Shown piece after piece: positions 25,381 to 33,752 of a stretch of 64,000 nt of DNA (its first letter is position 1; each line of letters begins with the position of its first letter). The notes below the pieces were generated by a model. The model saw only the letters and a list, made by a program, of their open reading frames with translations. It did no database searches and had not been told where the DNA came from. The stretch is from the NCBI RefSeq assembly GCF_035762065.1, contig NZ_DASTPW010000010.1:1-64000 (forward strand), written 5' to 3'. A program made the translations under genes and the position numbers. The stretch is from Methylibium sp035762065 (GTDB lineage Bacteria; Pseudomonadota; Gammaproteobacteria; Burkholderiales; Burkholderiaceae_C).

Positions 25381-27764
25381 TCGGCCGAGCGCTGCGGAAC
25401 GATCAGCTCGCGGTTGCCGTTGGTGGCCATGCTGGAAACGAGCCCCGATTTCTCCATTTGTTCCAGCAGCCGCGCCGCGCGGTTGTAGCCGATGCGCAGG
25501 TGGCGCTGCACCAGCGAGATCGAGGCGCGCTTGTGCTGCAGCACGATCGCGACCGCCTGGTCGTACATCGGGTCGCTCTCGCCGTCGCCGGCGCCACCCG
25601 GCACGCCGTCGAGGGCTGCGTCGTCGTCGAGCGTGCCGCCTTCGAGGATGCCTTCGATGTAGTTCGGCTCGCCCTGGCTGCGCAGGTAATCGGCCACGCG
25701 GTGGACCTCCTCGTCGCTGACGAAGCAGCCGTGCACGCGCACCGGCAGCCCGGTGCCGACGGCCATGTAGAGCATGTCGCCCATGCCGAGCAGCGCCTCG
25801 GCGCCCATCTGGTCGAGGATGGTGCGCGAATCGATCTTGCTCGAGACCTGGAACGCGATGCGCGTCGGGATGTTCGCCTTGATGAGGCCGGTGATCACGT
25901 CCACGCTGGGCCGCTGGGTCGCGAGGATCAGGTGGATGCCGGCCGCGCGCGCCTTCTGCGCGAGGCGCGCGATCAACTCCTCGATCTTCTTGCCGACGAC
26001 CATCATCAGGTCGGCCAGCTCGTCGATCACGATCACGACGTGCGGCAGGCGCTCCAGCGGCTCGGGCTGCTCCGGCGTCAGGCTGAACGGGTTCGGCAGG
26101 TGCTCGCCCCTGCCCTGCGCATCGTCGACCTTCTTGTTGTAGCCGGCGAGGTTGCGCACGCCGAGCTTGCTCATCAGCTTGTAGCGGCGCTCCATCTCGC
26201 CCACGCCCCAGTTGAGCGCGTTGGCGGCCTGCTTCATGTCGGTGACGACCGGGCACAGCAGGTGCGGGATGCCTTCGTAGACGCTCATCTCGAGCATCTT
26301 CGGATCGATGAGGATCAGCCGGACGTCGCGCGCCTCGGCCTTGTAGAGCAGGCTCAGGATCATGGCGTTGATGCCGACCGACTTGCCCGAGCCGGTGGTG
26401 CCCGCGACGAGGCAGTGCGGCATCTTCGCGAGATCGGCGACGACCGGGCCGCCGACGATGTCCTTGCCGAGGCCGAGCGTGAGCATCGAGGACGCCGCGT
26501 TGTACGCCTCGCTGCCGAGGATTTCGGCCAGCCGGATCATCTGGCGCTTGGCGTTCGGCAGCTCCAGCGCCATCGTCGTCTTGCCGGGGATGGTCTCGAC
26601 GACGCGGATGCTCACGAGGCTGAGCGCCCGCGCCAGATCCTTCGCGAGTCCGACCACTTGCGCGCCCTTGACGCCGACCGCCGGCTCGATCTCGTAGCGC
26701 GTGATCACCGGCCCCGGCGAGGCCGCGACGACGCGGACCTCGACGCCGAAGTCCTTGAGCTTCTTCTCGATCAGCCGCGAGGTCATCTCGAGCGACTCGG
26801 CGGTCACCGTCTCGGTACGACCCGGCGCCGCGTCGAGCAGATCGACCTGCGGCAGCTTCGTGTCGGCGAGGTCGACGAACAGCGGCTTCTGGCGTTCCTT
26901 CGCGACGCGCTCGCTCTTCGGCAGCTCGGCGACGGTCGGCTCGATCAGCACCGGCTCGATGGCCGCGGCGGGCCGCTCCACTTCGAGCTGGTGCTCGCGC
27001 TCGCGCTGCGCCTTGGCGCCGAGGCGGATGTCCTCGGCGCGATCGAGTCGCAGCTGCCGGCGTTCACGCCAGCCGTCGAACATCGAGCCGATGGCCTCGG
27101 CGACCGTCCCCCACGAGAAACGCAGCGCCAGCGGCAGGCCGAGCAGCAGCACCGCGATCCAGAAAACGCCGGAGCCGTCGAAGCCGATCGCGCGCAGGCT
27201 GAAGCCGCCGAGCAGATGGCCGACCAGCCCACCGCCGTGGCGGCCAGGCAGGCTGGCCTCGAAGTGCCAGAGGCGCGTCGATTCGAGCGCGCAGCTCGCC
27301 GAAAGCAGCAGCGCGATGCCGAGCCACAGCATCCAGGCCGAGCGCTCGTGAGGATCGGCCACGACGGCGTCGGGCGCGCGGTCCTTGGCGCTCGCGCGCA
27401 GCCAGCGCGCCAGCGCCGCGAGCCAGGAGGTCGCGCCGATGAGCAGCAGCCACCAGGCCGAATGGCCGAAGAAGAAGAACGCCAGATCGGCGAACCATGC
27501 GCCCGCGACGCCGGCACGGTTGCCCGGCTTGTCGAGCGTTCCGGAGGTGGACCACGCGGGGTCGTCCGCGCTGTGGGTTGCAAGCGCCAACGCGACCAGC
27601 AGCCACAGCGCCGCCCCGAGCACCACGACGACCTGCTGCCGCCAGTGCATCGGCGAAGGCTTGACGGGCGGCGCCGCGACGGCGGACTTGCGTGCTTTGG
27701 TGGGGCCTGCGGCGCGGCCCTCGGCCGGGCTGTCGATGCCCAGCGAACCGAGAGGAAAAGCCAT
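25377..27764 (-). CDS. ftsK: DNA translocase FtsK
   Basis: A 795-residue septal DNA pump that clears the chromosome terminus and activates XerCD at dif. Four membrane segments lie in the first 210 residues (for example QVVVVLGAALWLLVALAL), followed by a short linker rather than the very long one of E. coli. The motor has Walker A AGTTGSGKSVG (about 455-465), Walker B VIVIDELADLMMV and the RPSVDVITGLIKANIPTR segment. The C-terminal gamma winged helix (YDQAVAIVLQHKRASISLVQRHLRIGYNRAARLLEQME), which binds KOPS sites, is intact. ATG at 27764 has AGAGGA upstream. A Crp-family gene precedes it on the same strand. Confidence 0.97.
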   Translation of the reverse strand: MAFPLGSLGIDSPAEGRAAGPTKARKSAVAAPPVKPSPMHWRQQVVVVLGAALWLLVALALATHSADDPAWSTSGTLDKPGNRAGVAGAWFADLAFFFFGHSAWWLLLIGATSWLAALARWLRASAKDRAPDAVVADPHERSAWMLWLGIALLLSASCALESTRLWHFEASLPGRHGGGLVGHLLGGFSLRAIGFDGSGVFWIAVLLLGLPLALRFSWGTVAEAIGSMFDGWRERRQLRLDRAEDIRLGAKAQREREHQLEVERPAAAIEPVLIEPTVAELPKSERVAKERQKPLFVDLADTKLPQVDLLDAAPGRTETVTAESLEMTSRLIEKKLKDFGVEVRVVAASPGPVITRYEIEPAVGVKGAQVVGLAKDLARALSLVSIRVVETIPGKTTMALELPNAKRQMIRLAEILGSEAYNAASSMLTLGLGKDIVGGPVVADLAKMPHCLVAGTTGSGKSVGINAMILSLLYKAEARDVRLILIDPKMLEMSVYEGIPHLLCPVVTDMKQAANALNWGVGEMERRYKLMSKLGVRNLAGYNKKVDDAQGRGEHLPNPFSLTPEQPEPLERLPHVVIVIDELADLMMVVGKKIEELIARLAQKARAAGIHLILATQRPSVDVITGLIKANIPTRIAFQVSSKIDSRTILDQMGAEALLGMGDMLYMAVGTGLPVRVHGCFVSDEEVHRVADYLRSQGEPNYIEGILEGGTLDDDAALDGVPGGAGDGESDPMYDQAVAIVLQHKRASISLVQRHLRIGYNRAARLLEQMEKSGLVSSMATNGNRELIVPQRSAE

Positions 27765-27858
27765 GCGCGCGATTGTGGTGGATGGCTGCCGTCACGCTGC
27801 AACAACGCGCAGCGGTCGAGCTGCTGCGACGGCCGCGGTCCCTGGCGCGGGCGCTCGC

Positions 27859-28527
27859 TCAGCGGTGCGCGAGCCGCTCCATGATGTGGACCGAGCCGTT
27901 GTCCTGCGTCTGGATGAAGCCGCGCTCTTCGAGGTCCTTCATCACGCGGCTGACCATCTCGCGCGACGCGCCGACGACCTTCGCGAGATCCTGGCGCGAG
28001 ACCTTGTTGCGGATCAGCTTGAACTCGGCGCCGTCCTCCGCCATGTCGAGCAACGCGCGGGCGACGCGGCCGTAGACGTCGAGCAGCGCAAGCGATTCGA
28101 TCTGCCGGTCGGCCGCCCGCAGCCGCGCGACGAGGCCGCGCATGATCGCGTAGCTGAGGCTGGAGTTCTCCGGCAGGCAGCGCGCAAACTCGGCGCGGCC
28201 GAGCACCAGCACGTCGCACTGCACCTCGGCACGCACGGTGGCCGAATGCGGCTCGTTGTCGATCAGGCTCATCTCGCCGAGGTAGTCGCCGGGCTGCAGC
28301 ACGGCGAGGATCACTTCGCGACCGCGGGCGTCGGCGGTGACGACACGGGCGCGGCCCGTCAGAAGGATGTACAGCGCGTTGGACTTCGTCCCCTGCTCGA
28401 CGATCACTTCGCCGCGGCGGTAGCGACGCTTGACGACGCCTTCGGCGATCGACTGCGCCTGTTCGCCGGTCAACAGCGAGAACAGCGGCACGCGGCGGAT
28501 CAGATCGAGGTTCGACAACATGGCCAT
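27859..28527 (-). CDS. Crp/Fnr family transcriptional regulator
   Basis: A 222-residue CRP-like protein: an N-terminal cyclic-nucleotide-binding fold, a long dimer helix and a C-terminal winged helix. No Fnr-type cysteine cluster is present. The recognition helix VVGASREMVSRVMKDLEE is close to E. coli CRP. In the ligand pocket (GEMSLIDNEPHSATVRA) the Arg that contacts the cAMP phosphate (E. coli Arg82) is replaced by His, while the adjacent Ser is kept, so cAMP binding is uncertain. The start ATG at 28527 has GGAAG upstream; an ATG two codons later is possible. It diverges from trxB across 200 bases. Confidence 0.9.
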   Translation of the reverse strand: MAMLSNLDLIRRVPLFSLLTGEQAQSIAEGVVKRRYRRGEVIVEQGTKSNALYILLTGRARVVTADARGREVILAVLQPGDYLGEMSLIDNEPHSATVRAEVQCDVLVLGRAEFARCLPENSSLSYAIMRGLVARLRAADRQIESLALLDVYGRVARALLDMAEDGAEFKLIRNKVSRQDLAKVVGASREMVSRVMKDLEERGFIQTQDNGSVHIMERLAHR

Positions 28528-28663
28528 CGCAGTCTTCCTTCTGGTGGTGATCGATGCATCGAGGCCATCCCAGGCCTCGAAATCTCCGCGCCCGCCCCCA
28601 ATAAACTCCCTGTGCTGCGCGAAGCTCGTGACTCGTGAAATCTTGCCGAGCCGAATGTAGCCG

Positions 28664-28685
28664 AAGGCCAGTGCTCACTGGTCTT
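28664..28685. promoter_or_regulatory. 22-bp near-perfect palindrome upstream of trxB (candidate operator)
   Basis: AAGGCCAGTG, CT, CACTGGTCTT: ten-base arms with one mismatch, 42 bases before the trxB start and 136 bases from the divergent Crp-family start. It does not match the E. coli CRP consensus TGTGA-N6-TCACA. It may be a binding site for the adjacent regulator or a redox regulator. Confidence 0.45.
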
Positions 28686-28727
28686 CTGATCCGCCCTGAT
28701 GCAGGCGACTTTCCGGAACCCTTCTCG

Positions 28728-29693
28728 ATGAGCACCACCACCCACGCCCAAGTCCTGATCCTCGGCTCCGGCCCGGCGGGCTACACCGCCGCCGTCTACG
28801 CGGCGCGCGCGAACCTTCAACCGCTGCTGATCACGGGCTTGGCGCAGGGCGGCCAGCTGATGACGACGACCGAGGTCGACAACTGGCCGGCCGACGTGCA
28901 CGGCGTGCAGGGCCCGGAGTTGATGCAGCGCTTCCTCGAACACGCGGAGCGCTTCAAAACGAAGATCGTCTTCGACCATATCCATACGGTCGATCTTGCG
29001 AAGCGCCCGTTCATGCTGAAGGGCGACAGCGGCGTCTACACCTGCGACGCGCTGATCATCGCGACCGGCGCCTCGGCGATGTACCTCGGCCTGCCGTCCG
29101 AGGAGGCCTTCATGGGACGCGGCGTCAGCGGTTGCGCGACCTGCGACGGCTTCTTTTATCGCGACCAGGCGGTATGCGTCGTCGGCGGCGGAAACACGGC
29201 GGTCGAAGAGGCCCTTTACCTGTCCAACATCGCGAGCAAGGTCACGCTGATCCACCGGCGCGACAAGTTCAAGGCGGAGCCCATCCTCGTCGACAAGCTG
29301 ATGGAGAAAGTGGCCGCCGGAAAGATCGAGCTGAAGCTCTTCCACGTGCTCGACGAAGTGCTCGGCGACGCGAGCGGCGTGACCGGCGTGCGCATCAGGC
29401 ATACGCAGTCGGGAGCGACCGAGGACGTCGAACTCAAAGGCTGCTTCATCGCGATCGGTCACCGGCCGAACACCGAAATCTTCCAGGGACACCTCGAGAT
29501 GAAGGACGGCTACCTCCTGACCCGAAGCGGCCTGCAGGGCATGGCGACGATGACCAGCGTGCCGGGGGTGTTTGCCGCCGGCGACGTGCAGGATCACGTC
29601 TACCGTCAGGCCATCACGAGCGCTGGCACGGGCTGCATGGCGGCACTCGACGCGCAACGCTTCCTGGATCAGGGCTCGACGGGCGTTTGGTAG
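28728..29693 (+). CDS. trxB: Thioredoxin reductase
   Basis: A 321-residue flavoprotein that transfers electrons from NADPH to thioredoxin. The FAD motif GSGPAGYTAAVYAAR (13-27), the redox-active disulfide Cys136-Cys139 (GCATCDG), the NADPH motif VVGGGNTAVEEALYL with HRRDKFKAE, and the terminal FAD motif GVFAAGDVQDHVYRQ are all canonical. The start ATG at 28728 (MSTTTHAQVLILG) is chosen over an upstream in-frame start, which lies in the intergenic palindrome region. Confidence 0.97.
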   Translation: MSTTTHAQVLILGSGPAGYTAAVYAARANLQPLLITGLAQGGQLMTTTEVDNWPADVHGVQGPELMQRFLEHAERFKTKIVFDHIHTVDLAKRPFMLKGDSGVYTCDALIIATGASAMYLGLPSEEAFMGRGVSGCATCDGFFYRDQAVCVVGGGNTAVEEALYLSNIASKVTLIHRRDKFKAEPILVDKLMEKVAAGKIELKLFHVLDEVLGDASGVTGVRIRHTQSGATEDVELKGCFIAIGHRPNTEIFQGHLEMKDGYLLTRSGLQGMATMTSVPGVFAAGDVQDHVYRQAITSAGTGCMAALDAQRFLDQGSTGVW

Positions 29694-29713
29694 CGGCAAG
29701 AGGCTGAGCGAAG

Positions 29714-29742
29714 GTTGCCGGCACGGCTTCGCCCGCTACAAT
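29714..29742 (+). promoter_or_regulatory. Sigma-70 type promoter of rpmB-rpmG
   Basis: TTGCCG (29714-29719), a 17-base spacer and TACAAT (29737-29742), about 68 bases before the rpmB start. The TACAATCGCCGG context is common in high-GC betaproteobacterial promoters. Confidence 0.7.
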
Positions 29743-29810
29743 CGCCGGCTTCGCGCGAGGCGGCCCGCCGTCTCGCCGAGCTGCACCCCCACTTTCACCG
29801 GAGAAGCGTC

Positions 29811-30044
29811 ATGGCACGCGTCTGTCAAGTCACGGGCAAGCGCCCGGCCGTCGGGAACCGCGTGTCCCATGCCAACAACAAGACCAAGCGTCGGTTCCTG
29901 CCCAACCTGCAGTACCGCCGGTTCTGGCTCGAGACCGAGAACCGCTGGGTTCGCCTGCGCGTGACCAACGCAGCGCTGCGGTTGATCGACAAGGTCGGCA
30001 TCGAGCAGGTCGTTGCCGACCTGCGTGCCAAGAACGCACTCTGA
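29811..30044 (+). CDS. rpmB: 50S ribosomal protein L28
   Basis: A 77-residue L28 beginning MARVCQVTGKRPAVGNRVSHA, with the conserved NNKTKRRFLPNLQ and RFWLETENRWVRLRV segments. The single N-terminal Cys shows no paired Zn-ribbon cysteines, so it is the zinc-free form. ATG at 29811 follows GGAGAAG. It is paired with rpmG 17 bases downstream, as in most proteobacteria. Confidence 0.98.
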   Translation: MARVCQVTGKRPAVGNRVSHANNKTKRRFLPNLQYRRFWLETENRWVRLRVTNAALRLIDKVGIEQVVADLRAKNAL

Positions 30045-30061
30045 TTTCTTAGGAGCCGATC

Positions 30062-30229
30062 ATGGCCAAAGGCGGACGCGAAAAGATCAAGCTGGAATCC
30101 ACGGCAGGGACCGGCCACTTCTACACGACCGACAAGAACAAGAAGACGACGCCCGACAAGCTTGAATTCATCAAGTTCGATCCGAAGGCGCGCAAGCACG
30201 TCGCGTACAAGGAAGTGAAGCTCAAGTGA
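30062..30229 (+). CDS. rpmG: 50S ribosomal protein L33
   Basis: A 55-residue L33 (MAKGGREKIKLES...KHVAYKEVKLK) that sits on the large subunit near the E-site tRNA. Zinc-ligand cysteines are absent, as in the C-minus form. An AGGAG site precedes ATG 30062. It follows rpmB by 17 bases and ends before a bidirectional terminator. Confidence 0.97.
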   Translation: MAKGGREKIKLESTAGTGHFYTTDKNKKTTPDKLEFIKFDPKARKHVAYKEVKLK

Positions 30230-30254
30230 GTGCTTGACGCTGTCGAGCACCAGC

Positions 30255-30290
30255 CAACAAAAAGCCCGCCGATCGGCGGGCTTTTTGTTG
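30255..30290. terminator. Bidirectional terminator between rpmG and the desaturase gene
   Basis: CAACAAAAAGCCCGCC, GAT, CGGCGGGCTTTTTGTTG: stem AGCCCGCCGATCGGCGGGCT flanked by A- and T-tracts, serving both converging genes. Confidence 0.92.
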
Positions 30291-30308
30291 GGTGCTCGAT
30301 CTTGCCGA

Positions 30309-31532
30309 TCAGGCGTGCGCCGAGCGCAGCCGCAGCGCGAAGTCCTGCAGCGCGGTGATGCCGCTCTCTTCGGCGCGCTTGCACCACGACTGCAAGTCGG
30401 CCACCAGTTGCTCTGCCGAAACGCCGGTGCGCGTCCACAGCTGGCGGAGCTCCTCGCGCATCGTCACCAGCTTGTCGAGCACCGGATGCTCCGCGCGGGC
30501 ACTGGCCAGATCGCCGTGCAGCGCCTGCGGGATGTTCTCGGCATCCCGGTGCAGCCAGCGCTGCGCGAGGCGAAGCTGACGGCTGCGCAGCGTGTCGTGC
30601 TCGCCCTTGGCCTTCAGCTTGGCCAGCTCGCTGCGGCAAACGGCCTTCAAGGCGCGTCCGTAATTCGCCATCAGCTCGTAACGGTGGGCAATGATGGCTT
30701 CGAGCGTCTTGTCGTCGGCCACTGGGCGGATGGATCCCAGCGCGAGCTTCGGCGCCGTCTTGCGCACCGTCGCGAGGCCCAGCTTCTCCATGCCGCGGAT
30801 GTAGGCCCAGCCCACGTCGAACTCGAAAGGCTTGACGGAAAACTTCGCCGAGGTCGGGTAGGTGTGGTGGTTGTTGTGTAGCTCTTCGCCGCCGATCAGG
30901 ATGCCCCAGGGCACGACGTTGCGCGACGCGTCCGGCGCCTCGAAGTTGCGGTAGCCCCGCCAGTGGCCGATGCCGTTGATGACGCCGGTGGCCCACCACG
31001 GAATCCAGGTCATCTGCACCGCCCAGACCGTCGCGCCGATCGCGCCGAACAGGTAGATGTCGAGCAGCAGCATGATGCCGACGCCCTGCCAGGTGAAGCG
31101 GCTGTAGACGTTGCGCTCCATCCAGTCGTCCGGCGTGCCGTGGCCGTACTTGACCATCGTCTCGGGGTTGCGCGACTCGGCGCGGTAGAGCTCGACACCG
31201 GTCAGCAGCAAGGCCTTGATGCCGCGCGTCTGCGGGCTGTGCGGGTCTTCCTCGGTCTCGCACTTCGCGTGGTGCTTGCGATGGATCGCGACGAACTCCT
31301 TGGTCACCATGCCGGTGCCGATCCACAACCAGAAGCGGAAGAAGTGCGCGACAGCCGGGTGCAGGTCGAGCGCCCGGTGCGCCTGCGCGCGGTGCAGGAA
31401 GACCGTCACCGCGGTGATCGTGATGTGGGTGGTGACCAGCGTGAACAGCAGGACTTGCCACCAAGTCGCCTCGAGGGCGCCGTGCGCGAGGCCGGCCACC
31501 AAGGCGTCCCAGATCATCGTCAATGAATCCAT
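30309..31532 (-). CDS. Membrane fatty-acid desaturase (acyl-CoA delta-9 type)
   Basis: A 407-residue di-iron membrane desaturase that introduces a double bond into acyl chains to adjust membrane fluidity. The three histidine clusters are HRAQAH (47-52), HRKHH (84-88) and HNNHH (about 225), matching the delta-9 acyl-CoA/DesC family, with four membrane segments. The last 150 residues are a soluble helical extension frequent in betaproteobacterial members. The start is ATG at 31532; a TTG codon lies directly before it. AGGA lies six bases upstream. Electron donors are not encoded nearby. Confidence 0.93.
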   Translation of the reverse strand: MDSLTMIWDALVAGLAHGALEATWWQVLLFTLVTTHITITAVTVFLHRAQAHRALDLHPAVAHFFRFWLWIGTGMVTKEFVAIHRKHHAKCETEEDPHSPQTRGIKALLLTGVELYRAESRNPETMVKYGHGTPDDWMERNVYSRFTWQGVGIMLLLDIYLFGAIGATVWAVQMTWIPWWATGVINGIGHWRGYRNFEAPDASRNVVPWGILIGGEELHNNHHTYPTSAKFSVKPFEFDVGWAYIRGMEKLGLATVRKTAPKLALGSIRPVADDKTLEAIIAHRYELMANYGRALKAVCRSELAKLKAKGEHDTLRSRQLRLAQRWLHRDAENIPQALHGDLASARAEHPVLDKLVTMREELRQLWTRTGVSAEQLVADLQSWCKRAEESGITALQDFALRLRSAHA

Positions 31533-31641
31533 CAAGCGTCCTGTCGTGTCATGCAGATGTCAACCCTGCGGGATTGTAGGAGCCGCGTCTCGGCGGAAAG
31601 ATCCCATGGCGGTGATCCGAGGGGATTTCCGGCCGGGTTGG

Positions 31642-32904
31642 TCACGCCCGGCGCTGCCAAAGGGCCGCGAAGAAGCCGTCGGTTCCATGGCGGTGCGGCC
31701 AAAGGCGAAGCACGTCGCCGTGCACGAGCGACTCCGCGGCATCCACCTTGGCCCGGCGCAGCGCGTCGGCGGCCGGCAAGGTTTCGAAGTCCCGATGCGT
31801 CTGCGTGAATGCAGCGGCAATGTCTTCGTTCTCGGCCGCGAGCAGGCTGCAGGTCGCGTAGACGAGGCGCCCACCCGGCTTCAGCAGCCGCGCGGCGCTG
31901 GCGAGGATCGCCGCCTGTTTCACCTTCAGCTCATCGATTCCCGCCGGCGCTTGCCGCCACTTCAGATCAGGGTTGCGCCGCAGCGTGCCGAGCCCGGAGC
32001 ACGGCGCATCCACCAGCACCCGGTCGATCTTGCCGGCCAGCCGCTTGATGCGCTCGTCGCGCTCGTGCGCGATCTGTGCCGGGTAGACATTCGACAGCCC
32101 GCTGCGCGCAAGCCGGGGCTTCAGAGCGTCGAGCCGGTGGCCGGCCACGTCGAAGGCGTAGAGCCGGCCGGTGTTGCGCATGGACGCACCCAGCGCCAGC
32201 GTCTTGCCGCCGGCGCCGGCGCAGAAGTCCACCACCATCTCGCCGCGCCGCGCCTCGGTCAGCAGGCACAGAAGCTGGCTGCCTTCGTCCTGCACCTCGA
32301 CGTCGCCCCGGCGAAACGCCTCGGTGCGCTGCAGCGCCGGCTTGCCCTCGATGCGCAGCCCCCAGGGCGACCACGGCGTCGGCGTCGCCTCGATGCCTTC
32401 GGCGCGCAACGCGGCCTGCGCCTCGGTGCGGGCGGTCTTCAGCATGTTGACGCGCAGGTCGAGCGGCGCCGGCGTCGCGAGCGCGATGGCGAGCGGCATG
32501 AACTCCGCATCGCCCATCGCCGCCTTCAACGGCTCGACCAGCCATTCGGGCAGGTTGTGCCGCAGCCGCTCGGGCAGGGTCTCGATGTCGATCGCGAGAG
32601 CCCGCTCGCGCCAGGCGCGCTCGTCTGGCGAAAGCGCCAAGGCGAACACCTGCGCGTCGCCCTGCCATGCCAGCACCGCGAGGCGCCGCTCGATCGGCCC
32701 GCTGCCGGACTGCGCGAGGTGCTGCCACAGCAGCCGCCGGCGCAGCACCGCATACACCGTCTCGGCCAGCGCATGCCGCTCGCGTTGCCCCAGCTGGCGA
32801 TGCCGCGCGAAGAACGACGAGACGACCTGATCGGCCGGCGCAGCGAAGCCGAGGACCGCGCGCAGGAGTTCGGAAGCGAGGTCCAGCAGCGCCTTGATGT
32901 GCAT
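31642..32904 (-). CDS. rRNA cytosine-C5 methyltransferase, RsmB/RsmF (NOL1/NOP2/sun) family
   Basis: A 420-residue SAM-dependent RNA m5C methyltransferase. An N-terminal NusB-like helical region is followed by the catalytic domain: SAM motif VVDFCAGAGGKTLALG, motif IV DAPCSGLGTLRRNPDLKW with its Cys, and motif VI YATCSLLAAEN with the nucleophilic Cys. The overall layout resembles RsmB, which modifies C967 of 16S rRNA. However, the start shown has a shorter NusB-like region than E. coli RsmB, so the exact target is left open. The start ATG at 32904 (MHIKALL); the longer frame above it is antisense noise. Confidence 0.92.
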   Translation of the reverse strand: MHIKALLDLASELLRAVLGFAAPADQVVSSFFARHRQLGQRERHALAETVYAVLRRRLLWQHLAQSGSGPIERRLAVLAWQGDAQVFALALSPDERAWRERALAIDIETLPERLRHNLPEWLVEPLKAAMGDAEFMPLAIALATPAPLDLRVNMLKTARTEAQAALRAEGIEATPTPWSPWGLRIEGKPALQRTEAFRRGDVEVQDEGSQLLCLLTEARRGEMVVDFCAGAGGKTLALGASMRNTGRLYAFDVAGHRLDALKPRLARSGLSNVYPAQIAHERDERIKRLAGKIDRVLVDAPCSGLGTLRRNPDLKWRQAPAGIDELKVKQAAILASAARLLKPGGRLVYATCSLLAAENEDIAAAFTQTHRDFETLPAADALRRAKVDAAESLVHGDVLRLWPHRHGTDGFFAALWQRRA

Positions 32905-32944
32905 CGCCGGGATTATCCCGGCTGCACTTCGCGCGGCGGTCTGC

Positions 32945-33742
32945 CTACAAGCCGCCGGCGCGCAGCGCCTCGCGCACCGCCGCGGCCTGCCGGCGCGACA
33001 CCGCGAGCCACTCGTCCACCGGCGCGACGCGCACCGCCCAGGTCTCGGCGCCGTCGTCGCTTTCGCCGTCACCGGCGCCGGCGGGCCGGCGTTCGAGCGC
33101 GCGCACCGCCGCCTTCGCGACGACGGCGTTGCGATGCACGCGCAGGAAGCGCTCGCCGAGGCGCTGTTCGATGTCGCTCAGCGCATCGTCGAGCAGGTAG
33201 CTGCGCTCCGCGGTGCGCAGCGTCACGTACTTCAGCTCGGCCTTCAGGTACAGCACCTCGGACAGCGGCACCCGCACGATGCGCCCGCGCTCGCTGACGA
33301 CGACCACCGGTGCCTTGGCCGCCGCCGAGGCACGCGCGGCGGCGTCGGCCGCGCGACGACGCGCGACGCGCTCCAGCGCCGCCTGCAGCCGCTCGCGCCG
33401 CACCGGCTTGGTCAGGTAGTCGGCCGCTTCGAGCTCGAAGGCCTGCAGCGCATGCTCGGCGTGCGCGGTGACGAACACCACCGCCGGCGCCTGCGCGCGC
33501 GAGCGCAGCTTCGACGCCAGCGCCGCGCCGTCCATGCCGGGCATCTGGATGTCGAGCAGCAGCACGTCGGCCTGGTGCGATTCCATCCACGCGAGCGCCG
33601 CCGCGGCCTGCGACATCTCGCCGACGACCAGCGCCGCCGGCGCACCCGGCGTCTCGGCGACATCGCGCACCAGCAGCGCCAGGCGCTGGCGCGCGAGCGG
33701 TTCGTCGTCGACGATCAGGACCCGCAGCGCCGGCTCGTTCAT
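32945..33742 (-). CDS. LytTR-type response regulator (AlgR-like)
   Basis: A 265-residue regulator with a receiver domain (acidic pair Asp12-Asp13, phosphorylation site Asp64 in LLLDIQMPGMDG, Lys in TKPV) and a C-terminal LytTR DNA-binding domain (LSEVLYLKAELKYVTLRT, RFLRVHRNAVVA). The linker between them is Ala/Arg-rich. An inserted acidic loop (GAGDGESDDGAETW) sits inside the LytTR domain. It lies 10 bases downstream of the histidine kinase gene, so the pair forms one two-component system; AlgZ/AlgR pairs have this layout. Confidence 0.94.
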   Translation of the reverse strand: MNEPALRVLIVDDEPLARQRLALLVRDVAETPGAPAALVVGEMSQAAAALAWMESHQADVLLLDIQMPGMDGAALASKLRSRAQAPAVVFVTAHAEHALQAFELEAADYLTKPVRRERLQAALERVARRRAADAAARASAAAKAPVVVVSERGRIVRVPLSEVLYLKAELKYVTLRTAERSYLLDDALSDIEQRLGERFLRVHRNAVVAKAAVRALERRPAGAGDGESDDGAETWAVRVAPVDEWLAVSRRQAAAVREALRAGGL

Positions 33743-33752
33743 CGCGGGCTCC

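Noticed and set aside
28528..28727. A classical CRP site (TGTGA-N6-TCACA) near the Crp-family gene
   Set aside because: No stretch matches both half-sites; only the unrelated palindrome at 28664-28685 was found.
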